A stretch of 64,000 nt of DNA from Parapedobacter sp964498395 (GCA_964498395.1 CAZCHE010000005.1:124001-188000), one strand, 5' to 3'; counted from the first letter of the stretch, positions 16,514 to 26,295 are shown. The notes: generated from the letters alone by a model not told the origin. Program-made: numbers and translations.

Positions 16514-18124
16514 CTATTCTGTTTCTGTTTTTTCATGTGTCAGCGTCTTGATGATTTGGTACAATGTTACCGGATCGAAAGGCTTGCCCACCACGGCATC
16601 TGCGCCGGCTGCATAGGCGGCCTGCTGTTCGCGCTGCAAGACGGAAGCGGAAATCGAGATAATTGGGATTCGCTTGATGTGCTCCCGTTGGTCGTTTCGG
16701 ATGGTGCGGATGGCTTCAAACCCACTCATAATTGGCATATGGGCATCCATAAGGATGAGTTTGTACGGATTGGTTTCGACTTTCTCCAGTGCTTCCTTAC
16801 CGTTTTTAACCGCGTCTACGGTGATTCCCCAGGTGTTAAGCATGTGGGTGACCATGAAGCTATTTAACTCATTGTCTTCGGCAAGCAGGATATGGATATC
16901 GCTGAGCTGGGGCAGGTCGGTATACTGTTTCTTTTCGGATTTAGGTGCCGCCTCGGGCGCTTCCTCTTCAAACCAACATTGGAAAATAAATTCGCTGCCT
17001 TTCCCTAGCTTACTATGGGCGTGGATCTGGCCCTGGTGAAGGTTTACCAATCGTTTGACGATGGCTAAACCTAACCCCGTCCCGCCGAAACGCTTGGTGA
17101 TGCCTTCTTCCCCTTGTTCGAACGACTGGAAAATCTTGTCGATGGCGTTGGCGTTTATCCCGATACCGGTATCCTTTACGGAAAACCGGATATGGACACG
17201 CTGCTTAGCACGTTCAAGCAGTGTGGTCTGCAAACGGACACTTCCTTGTTCTGTAAATTTAATGCCATTTGAAATCAGGTTGCTCAATATTTGGGTCAAC
17301 CTCAAGGAATCTGCGAGGATGTGCTTAGGAAGCTTTTCATCGTGGATGACTTCGAAAACAATCCCTTTTTGTTCGGCTTTGTAAATAAACAGGTTAGATA
17401 ACTCCTTGATGATATTGGACAGGGATGTTTTGGCATAATCCAGCCGCATTTTGCCGGAGTCGATCTTGGAGAGATCGAGAATATCATTAATGATGAGCAG
17501 TAGGGATTGGGAAGCATTTTCGAGGTAATCCAACCATTCCGACTGTTCATTATTCAACGGCGAATTCCGTAGCATGGTCGTAATACCCATGATCCCATTG
17601 ATGGGTGTACGTATTTCATGGCTCATGTTGGCCAGGAAGTTTTCCTTTGATTTCCGTGCTAAGTCGGCTTCTTTTTTTGCTTTCACCAACTCGATATGGG
17701 AACGCTCAAGTTCTTCATTTTTCCGTTTCAACTCCCGTTGGATATGCACCTGTTGCATGAATGACTTTACCTTCGCGATGGTGATATCCGGGTTGAGCGG
17801 TTTATAAAGGTAGTCGATGGCGCCACTATGCAGCCCTTTGAGTAAGAATTTGTCTTCCTTGGAGATGGCGGTGACCATGATGACCATGATTTGCCAGGTT
17901 TTGGGGTTGCTTTGCAATAAGGATACGAATTCAAAGCCATTTATCTCAGGCATTTGCACATCGACCAGCGCAATGGCTACATCTTGATTCCAGCAATAGC
18001 GCAATGCTTCGTTGGGGGAGGTGCTGCCCCATATATCCAGGTTCTCAACATCGGCCAATAATGCCTTTAAGCTGATCACATTCTCTTCTTTGTCATCGAC
18101 GATGACGAGTTTTAATTTCTCCAT
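16514..18124 (-). CDS. Receiver-histidine kinase-receiver signalling protein
   Basis: 536 residues from ATG 18124. The order is an N-terminal receiver (KLVIVDDKEENV, phospho-Asp in IALVDVQMPEINGFEF), a coiled coil, HisKA (FLANMSHEIRTPINGIMG), HATPase (FGGTGLGLAIVKRLV) and a C-terminal receiver (IHILLAEDNELN, LILMDAHMPIMSGFEA). There is no membrane helix, so it is cytosolic. It is the last gene of a four-gene operon, two bases behind cheB. The open frame extends 95 codons upstream into cheB, but that part has no conserved sequence. The layout suggests it integrates a signal from the upstream hybrid kinase and passes phosphate on. Confidence 0.92.
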   Translation of the reverse strand: MEKLKLVIVDDKEENVISLKALLADVENLDIWGSTSPNEALRYCWNQDVAIALVDVQMPEINGFEFVSLLQSNPKTWQIMVIMVTAISKEDKFLLKGLHSGAIDYLYKPLNPDITIAKVKSFMQQVHIQRELKRKNEELERSHIELVKAKKEADLARKSKENFLANMSHEIRTPINGIMGITTMLRNSPLNNEQSEWLDYLENASQSLLLIINDILDLSKIDSGKMRLDYAKTSLSNIIKELSNLFIYKAEQKGIVFEVIHDEKLPKHILADSLRLTQILSNLISNGIKFTEQGSVRLQTTLLERAKQRVHIRFSVKDTGIGINANAIDKIFQSFEQGEEGITKRFGGTGLGLAIVKRLVNLHQGQIHAHSKLGKGSEFIFQCWFEEEAPEAAPKSEKKQYTDLPQLSDIHILLAEDNELNSFMVTHMLNTWGITVDAVKNGKEALEKVETNPYKLILMDAHMPIMSGFEAIRTIRNDQREHIKRIPIISISASVLQREQQAAYAAGADAVVGKPFDPVTLYQIIKTLTHEKTETE

Positions 18125-18126
18125 GA

Positions 18127-18777
18127 CTAATTTCTTGTCAACATGTGGTTGCCCAGTTTTTGGCAAATTAACACCAATTCCTCGTCGTTCAGGATCAAAT
18201 CGGCAGCGCCCATGGCTATGGCGGCTTCCGGCATGGTTTTGATCTCCGCGTAGGCGGGGTCTTGTACGATACATACCCCTCCGGCTTGTTGGATGCTTTT
18301 CATGCCTAACGCGCCGTCTTGGTTTGCTCCGGACAACAATATGCCTACCAACCCCTTGCCATAGGCATCCGCTGCACTTTGCATGGTCACATCTATCGAA
18401 GGCCGGCAAAAATTGACCGGTTCAGAGATATCGAGGGAAATCCGATGGTCGGGTTCAACAAGTAAATGGTAACCCGGCGGCGCGAAATATGCCGTCGATG
18501 GTCTTATGGGTTCTTTATCTTCTGCCGCCTTTAGCGCAATGTGACATTTGGATGTCATGCGTTCCTCTATATTGGTTTCGTACTTGGCATTCCGGTGAAT
18601 CACGACCAAAACTGCGAAAGGTAGATTCCCGGGCAATGCTTTTAAAATATCAAAAAGAACTTTAAATCCGCCTGCAGAACAGGCAAGGAGTAAAACTTCT
18701 ATCTCCAGAAGTTTGTTTGCAATATTACGAGTTAAGTTATGCAATTTTTTGATAAATATTTTGTTTTTTGTTGACAA
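18127..18777 (-). CDS. CheB-type methylesterase domain protein without receiver
   Basis: 216 residues. CheB C-terminal esterase: Ser in LLACSAGGF, His in VVIHRNAKYETN, Asp in LLSGANQDGALGMKSI. CheB proteins remove methyl esters from (or deamidate) glutamates of chemoreceptors; normal CheB has an N-terminal receiver, absent here. The ATG lies 41 bases inside cheR, a longer overlap than usual, and no later ATG precedes the catalytic Ser, so the true start could be a non-ATG codon. Being next to cheR and two hybrid kinases but no receptor gene, its substrate is likely not a classic chemoreceptor. Confidence 0.9.
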   Translation of the reverse strand: MSTKNKIFIKKLHNLTRNIANKLLEIEVLLLACSAGGFKVLFDILKALPGNLPFAVLVVIHRNAKYETNIEERMTSKCHIALKAAEDKEPIRPSTAYFAPPGYHLLVEPDHRISLDISEPVNFCRPSIDVTMQSAADAYGKGLVGILLSGANQDGALGMKSIQQAGGVCIVQDPAYAEIKTMPEAAIAMGAADLILNDEELVLICQKLGNHMLTRN

Positions 18778-19549
18778 GCCTAAATTTATCTTTCAGTTCT
18801 TCCGAGCGTAACGTCTCCTTTGATCCCAAACAAAGGAATCCAAATAAAGCCATGCTCTCATACAATAAGGTAAATACCCGATTTTGCAACGGCGGATTGA
18901 AATAAATCAACACGTTGCGGCAGGTAATCAATTGAAACTCATTGAAGACCCCATCGGATACCAGGTTATGGATAGAGAACAGGATGTTTTTCCGCAGATC
19001 GTGGTGGATGGTAGCCGCATCATACTTGGCGGTGTAATATTCAGAAAGAGAGTCTCCCGAAACGGTTTGGAGGTAGTTGTCCGAATACTCCCGCATTTTC
19101 TTTAAGTCGATGATTCCCTGTTTGGCTTTTTCCAGTACGTCGGTATTGATATCCGTACCATATAGGAAAGATCGGTCATACAAGCCCTGGTTCTTGAGTA
19201 ATATGGCCAAGGAATACACTTCCTCCCCGGTCGAACACCCAGCACTCCAGATTTTAATGTGTGGAAATGTCGCGAGGTATGGAAAAACCTCTTCCCGCAA
19301 CGCGATAAAAAAAGGCGGATCTCGGAACATTTCGGTCACATTGACGGTTACCTCCATGAGGAATAGGTTGAAAAAACCCGGCGTATTGATCAGGTTATCT
19401 TTCAAGTAGGCAAAATCCAGTTGGTACATGCCCATGATGCGTACGACACGCCGCTTGAGCGATGCGCGTGAATAGCCGCTTAGATCAAAGCCATGGATAT
19501 GATTGACCAAGTTGATTAATTGTTCCAGTTCTTCAAAGGAGATGTTCAT
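18737..19549 (-). CDS. CheR-type SAM-dependent methyltransferase
   Basis: 270 residues. The N-terminal helical domain (SGYSRASLKRRVVRIMG) is followed by the methyltransferase domain with the SAM-binding motif IWSAGCSTGEEVYSLAIL and the conserved ITCRNVLIYFN. VTVNVTEMFRDP is the typical CheR segment before the SAM site. The family methylates glutamates on receptor coiled coils. Its ATG is eight bases after the stop of the large hybrid kinase, whose coiled-coil linker is one candidate substrate (inference). The 3' end overlaps cheB. Confidence 0.93.
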   Translation of the reverse strand: MNISFEELEQLINLVNHIHGFDLSGYSRASLKRRVVRIMGMYQLDFAYLKDNLINTPGFFNLFLMEVTVNVTEMFRDPPFFIALREEVFPYLATFPHIKIWSAGCSTGEEVYSLAILLKNQGLYDRSFLYGTDINTDVLEKAKQGIIDLKKMREYSDNYLQTVSGDSLSEYYTAKYDAATIHHDLRKNILFSIHNLVSDGVFNEFQLITCRNVLIYFNPPLQNRVFTLLYESMALFGFLCLGSKETLRSEELKDKFRLVNKKQNIYQKIA

Positions 19550-19557
19550 GATATTGT

Positions 19558-22500
19558 TTAACTTAGCCAGACCCTGATGAGCGAAAGCAGCTTATCTACA
19601 TCGATGGGCTTGGCGATATAATCATTTGCCCCTACATCGAGTACACGCTGGCGGTCGCCCTGCATGGCTTTGGCGGTAACGGCAATCACAGGGAGCTTCG
19701 CGAATTTCTTCATCTTCCTGATTTTTGCGATGGCTTCATACCCGTCCATCTCGGGCATCATGATGTCCATCAGTATCAAATCTATTTTCGGGCTTTTTTG
19801 GAGCACCTCCAAGGCTTCCAGTCCGTTGTTTGCGGTTTCCACGGCGACGTTGTGCGATTCAAGTACGGTACTCAATGCAAAGATATTGCGCATATCATCG
19901 TCAGCCAATAGCACGCGTTTTCCCTCCAATACTTTGTCCAGGTGTAATTCCTTTGATTCCGAACGCCTGGATAGATTCGAATCGGATTTCGGATCACTGT
20001 TCTTGATTCTATTGATAAACAGGTTTACCTCGTCCAGAATCCGATTATTCGATTTATCCGATTTGACCACCATCGTTTTCGTGTGTCGCAGGATACGTGA
20101 CGTCATATCGGAATTGAGTTCCATCGCCGTATTGACGATGACTGGTGTATCCACATGGGGCTCGATGTTTTTAATTTCGTCTAACAGGTCGATCCCCGCT
20201 TTGTCAGGTAGGTCTAGATCGAGGATGATGCAATCAAAATGTTCACCAGATTGGAGATTCCCGATCGCTTCCGCACCCGTAAAAGCTTGTTTGACATCGA
20301 CACCGTTTTCGACAAAGCTCTTTGTGAGGTGGTCACTTTGGATTTTATGGTCTTCGATGACCAGTACTTTTTTTAAGGGGGAAGCCGTTATTTTGTGCAA
20401 GTAGTCAAAAACATGTTCAAGCGTCTTTTTGTCGACAGGTTTCTTGAGGAAACCTACAGCTTCTTCTTCCGAAGGGTGGTCATCTGGGGAAGCGGCAGAC
20501 ATCAGGTGCACCGGGATATCCTTGGTGCTGGCATTGTCTTTCAATTTCTTCAAGACGCTCCAACCATCCATCACCGGCAACATGATGTCTAGTATGATGG
20601 CATCTGGATGGTGTTCCTGCGCCATTTGCAGGCCGATATCCCCCTGATGGGCCATCAGGGTTTCAAACCCCTGTTCTTGCGCATACATCTCCAGTATCTC
20701 GGCAAAGTTTTGGTCGTCTTCTACAATGAGCAGCCGTTTTGGGGCGCAGGGCTTCGCCGTTGTCAATGTTACCGCCGGAGAGGGCACATCATGGCTTTCG
20801 ACAGGTTGGGTAGGGGATGGCGCTGTATGGCTCGTATTGCCTGCGTGTTGGATGGGTAGGTATAAGGTGAAGATACTGCCCTTTCCTTCTTCGCTGGTTA
20901 CACATATTTCACCGCCTAGCAGCGTTGCCAGTTCGTGGCAGATGGATAATCCTAATCCCGTGCCTCCGAATTTGCGGCTGGTGGAACCATCAGCCTGCTT
21001 GAACGCCTCGAAAATCACTTGCTGCTTTTCCAGCGGGATCCCGATGCCCGTATCGACCACCGAGAAGGCTATGGTCTGTTCGGCATCCATGTTTTTGAGC
21101 AGGTCGGGGCGCCACTCCGGGGATTGGTGTGCTGCGGTGATGGTTAATTCGACCTGGCCTCTTTCTGGGGTGAATTTGAAAGCATTTGATAGGAGGTTTT
21201 TCAATATCTGTTTCAGGCGCTGGTCATCATTGGCAATGGATTGGGGTAGCCCCTCACTCACCGTGATGCGAAAATCAATGGCTTTGTTTTCGGCGACGCT
21301 GCCGAATAACTCAAGCAAATCACGCGCAATATCTGAAAGCGGGATATCCTCGATGATCAAATCCACTTTTCCCGATTCGATTTTTGATAAGTCGAGGATG
21401 TTATTGATCAGGTTGAGCAGATCGGTGCCGGCATTGTAGATGATAGACGCGTACCGTATTTGATCTGCCAACAGGTTGCCGGCTTTATTGTCTTCCAGTA
21501 ACTTAGCCAATATCAAAATGCTATTGAGTGGGGTACGGAGTTCGTGGCTCATATTGGCCAAAAACTCGGATTTATATCGGCCGGAGAGCTCCAGCTCATT
21601 TACTTTCAAGGCGATGGACTGCCGGGCTTGCTCGATCGAAAGGGTTCGTTCTTCCAGTAGGTTAGCTTTCTCTTCCAGTTCGATATTGGCCTGCTTCAAC
21701 TCCTCTTGTTGTACCCGCAGTTCTTCTTCCGATGATTCCAGCAAGTGCGTTTTGTGCATCAATTCGTCGTTGGTGGTCCGCAGTTCCTCTTGCTGTGCTT
21801 CCAGCTCTTCGGCTTGCTGTTGGGTCTCTTCGTATAAGCCGGCTAGCTTCGTGTGCGTGCGGGCCACTTTGATGGCTACGGCTATCGCCACCCCGGCACG
21901 CTCCATGAAGTGGAGAACGGCAGGGTCTACCTTGCGGAAGAAACCGATTTCTAACACGCCCAATACCTCGTCTTCATAGACAAACGGTTGGATAACGATA
22001 TTCTCCGGTTTGATCTCACCCAGCGCGGACGTAACCGTGAGGTAGTCGTCAGGGATGTCCGAAAGGGTGATTTGTTTTTTTGACGCGAGTGCCTCACCGA
22101 TCAATCCCTGTCCCGCAATGATTTTTGGATGCTTGATTTCGCCGGTTAATGCAAATGATCCGGTATGCACAAAAACATCGTCATCCGATGGGCTTTGGAG
22201 GTATACAATCCCAATTTTTGCATTGAGGTGTTGGCAAATCGATTGGATGGCGTTTGTCGATATCTGGTTCTCGTTCAACCCCCCACGCGTTTCATTGTCA
22301 AGTACAGCTAACCCCTGCAATATCCAGTTTTCGGCTTCTCGTTCTTTCGAGAGCTTGTTGAGGTTGGCGTTGGCTTTCCGTATGATGCGCTCGGATTGCT
22401 TTTGAACGTTAAATGCCTTCGTGATAAAGGTGATCAATGCGATTAGAAAACACAGGGTCAACCCGAATCCGATGAGGGTGATGTATTTCGTGGTTCGGAT

Positions 22501-23028
22501 ATTTTTTTGCGCTTCTTCGAGTTTGCCGTCTCGCAGCAGGCGTATGGATTCCTTAATGGAGGAAATCTGCTGGCTAATGAGCTGGCTATCAAATTGTAAT
22601 TCTTCAATGAGTTGTTCACGCGATACCCCTTCATCACCCATCGAAGCGATGCGATTTTCATTGTAGGTTCGTTCAAACTGCGTTTGCAAGTCGGTGACGG
22701 TGGTTAAGTCGTGCATCCCGAGGTGTTGCAATTTTTCGGACAGAGCTGAGAAATGAGTTGAAGCGGCAGCTTGTTCATGCTGTATATCGCGCAAATGGGC
22801 CGGATTCCCACTGGAGATGAAAGCGATCAGTTCGAAGTCTATGTGGTTTTTTTGCCGTTCGATGTTGTCCAATACCCCAATTGTTCCGACGCTTGATCGC
22901 ATCCAATTATTGGTGTCATTGATGGCCTTGTTGAGATTGATATAGAAGAAGATCGCATTCACCATGATGACGACAATGGAAAAGGCAAAGCCAAAATATA
23001 ACTGCCCCTTGAATCTTAATTTTCTCAT
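19558..23028 (-). CDS. Hybrid histidine kinase with CHASE3-like sensor, GAF, coiled coil and three receivers
   Basis: 1156 residues. Two membrane helices (about residues 12-31 and 185-205) enclose a helical periplasmic sensor of the CHASE3 kind. Then come a GAF domain (about 245-395), a long Glu/Gln-rich coiled coil (about 395-485), HisKA (FLANMSHELRTPLNSILI), HATPase (FGGTGLGLSICHELA), and three receivers with phospho-Asp in AIILDIMLPVMDG, CIILDLDLPDKAG and LILMDIMMPEMDGYEA. It is the first gene of the operon with cheR, cheB and a second hybrid kinase. The stimulus is unknown. Such kinases with CheR/CheB replace the receptor-CheA pair in non-flagellated bacteria (inference). Confidence 0.93.
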   Translation of the reverse strand: MRKLRFKGQLYFGFAFSIVVIMVNAIFFYINLNKAINDTNNWMRSSVGTIGVLDNIERQKNHIDFELIAFISSGNPAHLRDIQHEQAAASTHFSALSEKLQHLGMHDLTTVTDLQTQFERTYNENRIASMGDEGVSREQLIEELQFDSQLISQQISSIKESIRLLRDGKLEEAQKNIRTTKYITLIGFGLTLCFLIALITFITKAFNVQKQSERIIRKANANLNKLSKEREAENWILQGLAVLDNETRGGLNENQISTNAIQSICQHLNAKIGIVYLQSPSDDDVFVHTGSFALTGEIKHPKIIAGQGLIGEALASKKQITLSDIPDDYLTVTSALGEIKPENIVIQPFVYEDEVLGVLEIGFFRKVDPAVLHFMERAGVAIAVAIKVARTHTKLAGLYEETQQQAEELEAQQEELRTTNDELMHKTHLLESSEEELRVQQEELKQANIELEEKANLLEERTLSIEQARQSIALKVNELELSGRYKSEFLANMSHELRTPLNSILILAKLLEDNKAGNLLADQIRYASIIYNAGTDLLNLINNILDLSKIESGKVDLIIEDIPLSDIARDLLELFGSVAENKAIDFRITVSEGLPQSIANDDQRLKQILKNLLSNAFKFTPERGQVELTITAAHQSPEWRPDLLKNMDAEQTIAFSVVDTGIGIPLEKQQVIFEAFKQADGSTSRKFGGTGLGLSICHELATLLGGEICVTSEEGKGSIFTLYLPIQHAGNTSHTAPSPTQPVESHDVPSPAVTLTTAKPCAPKRLLIVEDDQNFAEILEMYAQEQGFETLMAHQGDIGLQMAQEHHPDAIILDIMLPVMDGWSVLKKLKDNASTKDIPVHLMSAASPDDHPSEEEAVGFLKKPVDKKTLEHVFDYLHKITASPLKKVLVIEDHKIQSDHLTKSFVENGVDVKQAFTGAEAIGNLQSGEHFDCIILDLDLPDKAGIDLLDEIKNIEPHVDTPVIVNTAMELNSDMTSRILRHTKTMVVKSDKSNNRILDEVNLFINRIKNSDPKSDSNLSRRSESKELHLDKVLEGKRVLLADDDMRNIFALSTVLESHNVAVETANNGLEALEVLQKSPKIDLILMDIMMPEMDGYEAIAKIRKMKKFAKLPVIAVTAKAMQGDRQRVLDVGANDYIAKPIDVDKLLSLIRVWLS

Positions 23029-23059
23029 ACAAAAGCTTTTGGATTATCCGTGTCGTGTG

Positions 23060-23067
23060 CAAAAATA
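23060..23067 (-). promoter_or_regulatory. -7 element of the signalling operon
   Basis: TATTTTTG followed by C on the minus strand, 31 bases before the hybrid kinase ATG. Confidence 0.5.
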
Positions 23068-23143
23068 CAAAAAGTTAACACATAAAATACTTGTCAAGAA
23101 ATGGCCGATTGAAACCATTCGGTTCTCGAAAACGCACGGATGA

Positions 23144-24310
23144 CTAGATCATGGGGTGCCTTTCAAACGGTTTCGACCGATCGAATAGGTAGCGATAGGT
23201 GTGGTGGGTCTTGTAAACGGTCCCGCCGATATGACGCACGACATTGATCATGCGTGGATTGAAATCGCCGATCCAATTCATCTGCAATTCTTCGTAGGGT
23301 ACCTGTTTTTTGTCTTGAACTACTTTTGTCGCAGCGACGACCATGGCTGCTTCGACTCCTTTCCGCTGGTGTTCTGGCACCACACCGAATACAATACCAA
23401 ACATCGTCTTACAGTTTTTCCGCAAACGGTTCCAAACGAACCGTATTTTGCCCAACAACGTGAGGCGGCCGTCCAGGTATTTGACGATCAATTGGTTGAC
23501 ATCGGGAATATTGACCCAAAAGCCTACGGGTTTGCCATGGTAATAAGCAAACCAGATGATCTTCGGGTCAATGATAGGCTTCAGCGAAGCCATGAGTTTC
23601 TGAGCGCTTATTTCGCTCATTGGCTTTACCCCAGTATGTTTTGCCCAAGCCTCGTTGTATACCGTACGGAAATCTTCGGCGGCTTTGTCCAATTGGTCAC
23701 GATTGGCATGGCTAAAGGTATAACCGGTGTCCTGCAGTATGCCCATGGCCTTTTCGGCCATTTTACTGGATAACTTGGTGGCAATTTCCCGTCGGTAAGT
23801 GAATTGCTTGAAATATAACTGGAATCCGTAATTTTCGAATAGTTGTTGGTAATAGGGCGGGTTATAGTTGCAGCAATAACAGGGTGCATGGAATCCATCC
23901 ACCAACAGTCCCCACCACCGTTCCCTATTGCCGAAGTTGATGGGGCCGTCCATGGCTTGCAATCCGCGTTGTGCCAGCCATTCCTTGGCGGTGTCGAACA
24001 ATAGATTAGCGGCTTGTTGATCATTGATGCATTCGAAGAACCCGCATCCACCGGTGGGTTGTTTGTCGTTATGCTTGGTCTTATCGCTGTAAAACGCCGC
24101 GATGCGCCCAATGGCATTGCCCGCGCTGTCAAAGAGGAGCCACCGTGCACATTCACCCTGTTGGAAAAGGGTGTTTTTCTCGGGGTTGAATACCGACTGC
24201 ACATCGATGTCCAGGGGGCGGATATAATTGGAGTCACGCTTGTACAACGGTAACGGCATGGTTAAAAATGTCCGTTCGGCCGCGCGATCTGCTACAAGTT
24301 TAATATTCAT
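23144..24310 (-). CDS. GNAT-like (YghO-type) acyltransferase, function unknown
   Basis: 388 residues from the chosen ATG (MNIKLVADRAAERTFL). The protein resembles the long N-acetyltransferase-like family related to YghO, with segments GPINFGNRERWWGLLVDGF, IWFAYYHGKPVGFWVNIPD and FGIVFGVVPEHQRKGVEAAM; the last matches the acyl-CoA-binding loop of GNAT enzymes. No substrate is known. The open frame extends 28 codons upstream, but a -7 element (24343-24350) lies there, which makes the longer start unlikely. Transcribed alone, divergent from the GIN-domain gene. Confidence 0.82.
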   Translation of the reverse strand: MNIKLVADRAAERTFLTMPLPLYKRDSNYIRPLDIDVQSVFNPEKNTLFQQGECARWLLFDSAGNAIGRIAAFYSDKTKHNDKQPTGGCGFFECINDQQAANLLFDTAKEWLAQRGLQAMDGPINFGNRERWWGLLVDGFHAPCYCCNYNPPYYQQLFENYGFQLYFKQFTYRREIATKLSSKMAEKAMGILQDTGYTFSHANRDQLDKAAEDFRTVYNEAWAKHTGVKPMSEISAQKLMASLKPIIDPKIIWFAYYHGKPVGFWVNIPDVNQLIVKYLDGRLTLLGKIRFVWNRLRKNCKTMFGIVFGVVPEHQRKGVEAAMVVAATKVVQDKKQVPYEELQMNWIGDFNPRMINVVRHIGGTVYKTHHTYRYLFDRSKPFERHPMI

Positions 24311-24342
24311 GTTTTTTATTAGCGGGTAAATGGCTTGGCCGC

Positions 24343-24350
24343 TAAAATTA
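24343..24350 (-). promoter_or_regulatory. -7 element of the GNAT-like gene
   Basis: TAATTTTA followed by GC on the minus strand, 32 bases before the ATG at 24310; it decides the start codon. Confidence 0.45.
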
Positions 24351-24442
24351 GGGGTTTTTATCCATTTTCGGAAATTTAAGTCGGCGGAATGCAACGTTTG
24401 GGATGCGGTGGCGTCTTATGGTAAAACAAAAACACAATAACC

Positions 24443-25156
24443 ATGAAACTATTATCATTAGCCTGGCTGGCTGTTCTGTTGCCATTTGGTTGGATTGGGG
24501 TTGAAGAAACAACCGCCTCCACGATGTTCCGTGATGAAACCCGTTCCGTAGACGCATTCCACGCGATTGCCAATAGTGGAAGCATTACGGTGGAAGTGCG
24601 TTTCGGTGATCGCGAATCCGTGCGATTAACGGGTGATAGCGATGCCATCAAAGAGATTGAGACGGTGGCGGAGCGAGGAACGTTGAAAATCCGTTACAAA
24701 AACGCAGTGAATCTCAGAAAACGGAATTGGGGTAAGGTTACCGCCTATGTCACCGCCAAACGTATTGAAGAACTCTCGCAGTCCGGGTCAGGTAGCATTA
24801 CCGTGGAGGGCAACGTGTCTGGCAACCAATTGAACGCTTCGGTAAGCGGTTCGGGCCACATTACGTTTTCGTCGGATGTAACCACCTGCAATGCATCCGT
24901 CAGTGGTTCGGGGCGGATATCGGCTAAAGGGCAGGCCAAGAGTAGCAATGTATCCATTAGTGGATCCGGCAGGTTTGCGGGGGAGGATTTCAGGAACCAA
25001 TCGGCAAACGTCAATATCTCTGGCTCGGGCAGTATTCAAATCCACGTAGATGGCCAGCTTGATGCATCTGTTAGTGGGTCAGGCCGCATCCGCTACAGCG
25101 GGAATGCCAAGACGAATTTCAAGAAATCCGGCTCGGGTAGTCTTCAGAAGATCTAG
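24443..25156 (+). CDS. Head GIN (DUF2807) domain secreted protein
   Basis: 237 residues. A signal peptide (MKLLSLAWLAVLLPFGWIG) is followed by a GIN-type beta-solenoid: the phrase SGSG with a preceding hydrophobic strand recurs about every 15-20 residues (SGSGSITVEG, VSGSGHITFS, VSGSGRISAK, ISGSGRFAG, ISGSGSIQIH, VSGSGRIRYS). The N-terminal VDAFHAIANSGSITVEV is the conserved entry of DUF2807. These are exported proteins of unknown role in Bacteroidetes, often near regulators or stress genes. It lies upstream of floA in the same direction but separated by a floA promoter. Confidence 0.9.
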   Translation: MKLLSLAWLAVLLPFGWIGVEETTASTMFRDETRSVDAFHAIANSGSITVEVRFGDRESVRLTGDSDAIKEIETVAERGTLKIRYKNAVNLRKRNWGKVTAYVTAKRIEELSQSGSGSITVEGNVSGNQLNASVSGSGHITFSSDVTTCNASVSGSGRISAKGQAKSSNVSISGSGRFAGEDFRNQSANVNISGSGSIQIHVDGQLDASVSGSGRIRYSGNAKTNFKKSGSGSLQKI

Positions 25157-25225
25157 GATAGGTGGAATGGCTAACATTCACGCCGACGTTAGCGATAGCC
25201 GGTTGGCTTCGGGAAAAGTGCTTTG

Positions 25226-25259
25226 TTTGAGAAACTGCAAAAATAAATTCATACCTTTA
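25226..25259 (+). promoter_or_regulatory. Promoter of floA
   Basis: TTTG (25226-25229), 22-base spacer, TACCTTTA (25252-25259); the ATG is 40 bases downstream. Confidence 0.65.
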
Positions 25260-25299
25260 GCAGTCAGTAAATAGAGCTATAAACTTTTTTCAGAACCCC

Positions 25300-26295
25300 A
25301 TGGATCCTAATTTCACCCCTATTTTGATGATTGTAGGTGCTATTGTAGCATTCTTCGTGTTGTTGTATTTGTTGCCTGTAAACCTTTGGTTCACCGCCCA
25401 ATTATCTGGCGTACGGATTAACTTGTTGAACCTGGTGTTGATGCGGCTCCGTAAAGTATCGCCCTCATTGGTGACAAACGCCATGATCACTTCTACCAAA
25501 GCTGGGTTGAACATTACTTCCAATGATATCGAAACCCATTATTTGGCCGGCGGGAATGTCAATAACGTAATCAAGGCACTGATATCGGCAGATAAAGCCA
25601 ATATCCCATTGGATTTCAAGCTAGCCACAGCCATCGATTTGGCTGGCCGTGATGTGTTTGATGCCGTGCAGATATCGGTTAATCCCCGTGTCATCAATAC
25701 GCCGCCCGTGGCGGCCGTGGCCAAGGATGGGATACAGTTGATCGCGAAAGCGCGGGTAACCGTGCGGGCTAACATCAACCAATTGGTGGGTGGTGCCGGG
25801 GAAGAAACCATCCTTGCCCGTGTAGGGGAGGGGATTGTTTCTACGATCGGAACCGCATCTAATCATAAAGAAGTGTTAGAAAGCCCTGATAGGATATCAA
25901 AAACCGTGTTATCGAAGGGGCTGGATAGTGGTACCGCCTTTGAGATCCTGTCGATTGACATTGCAGACATCAATATCGGTGAAAACGTAGGAGCAAAGTT
26001 GCAAACGGATCAGGCGGAAGCCGATCTGAAAGTGGCCAATGCCCGTGCGGAAGAACGCCGCGCCATGGCGGTGGCATCCGAGCAGGAGATGCGGGCCAAA
26101 GCGCAAGAGGCAAGGGCTAAGGTAATCGAGGCCGAAGCACAAGTGCCTTTGGCGATGGCGGAAGCATTCAGGAACGGTAACTTAGGGGTGATGGATTACT
26201 ACAAAATGCAGAATATCCAAGCGGATACGGACATGCGCGGTTCTATCGCCAAGCCTGGCGGAAGCAGTACCAACAAAGGAAACGACAAGAAATAA
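25300..26295 (+). CDS. floA: Flotillin-like protein FloA
   Basis: 331 residues, the usual FloA length. One N-terminal membrane hairpin (ILMIVGAIVAFFVLLYLLPV) is followed by an SPFH/PHB domain (about 60-230, with DVFDAVQISVNPRVINTPPV) and an Ala/Glu-rich coiled coil with RAEERRAMAVASEQEMRAKA. FloA forms membrane microdomain assemblies and influences fluidity and secretion. No NfeD gene is adjacent here; an NfeD-like gene sits with the second flotillin at 31.5-33.7 kb. The gene ends in a strong palindromic terminator. Confidence 0.94.
   Translation: MDPNFTPILMIVGAIVAFFVLLYLLPVNLWFTAQLSGVRINLLNLVLMRLRKVSPSLVTNAMITSTKAGLNITSNDIETHYLAGGNVNNVIKALISADKANIPLDFKLATAIDLAGRDVFDAVQISVNPRVINTPPVAAVAKDGIQLIAKARVTVRANINQLVGGAGEETILARVGEGIVSTIGTASNHKEVLESPDRISKTVLSKGLDSGTAFEILSIDIADINIGENVGAKLQTDQAEADLKVANARAEERRAMAVASEQEMRAKAQEARAKVIEAEAQVPLAMAEAFRNGNLGVMDYYKMQNIQADTDMRGSIAKPGGSSTNKGNDKK

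Noticed and set aside
16514..18409. Longer 631-codon version of the second hybrid kinase
   Set aside because: The extra 95 codons lie antisense-free but inside cheB in another frame and lack conserved sequence; the ATG at 18124 begins directly at the receiver domain and is two bases after the cheB stop.
19664..22405. Several long Ser-rich plus-strand frames opposite the hybrid kinase
   Set aside because: All are shadows of the 1156-residue kinase; their Ser-rich composition is the complement of its codons.
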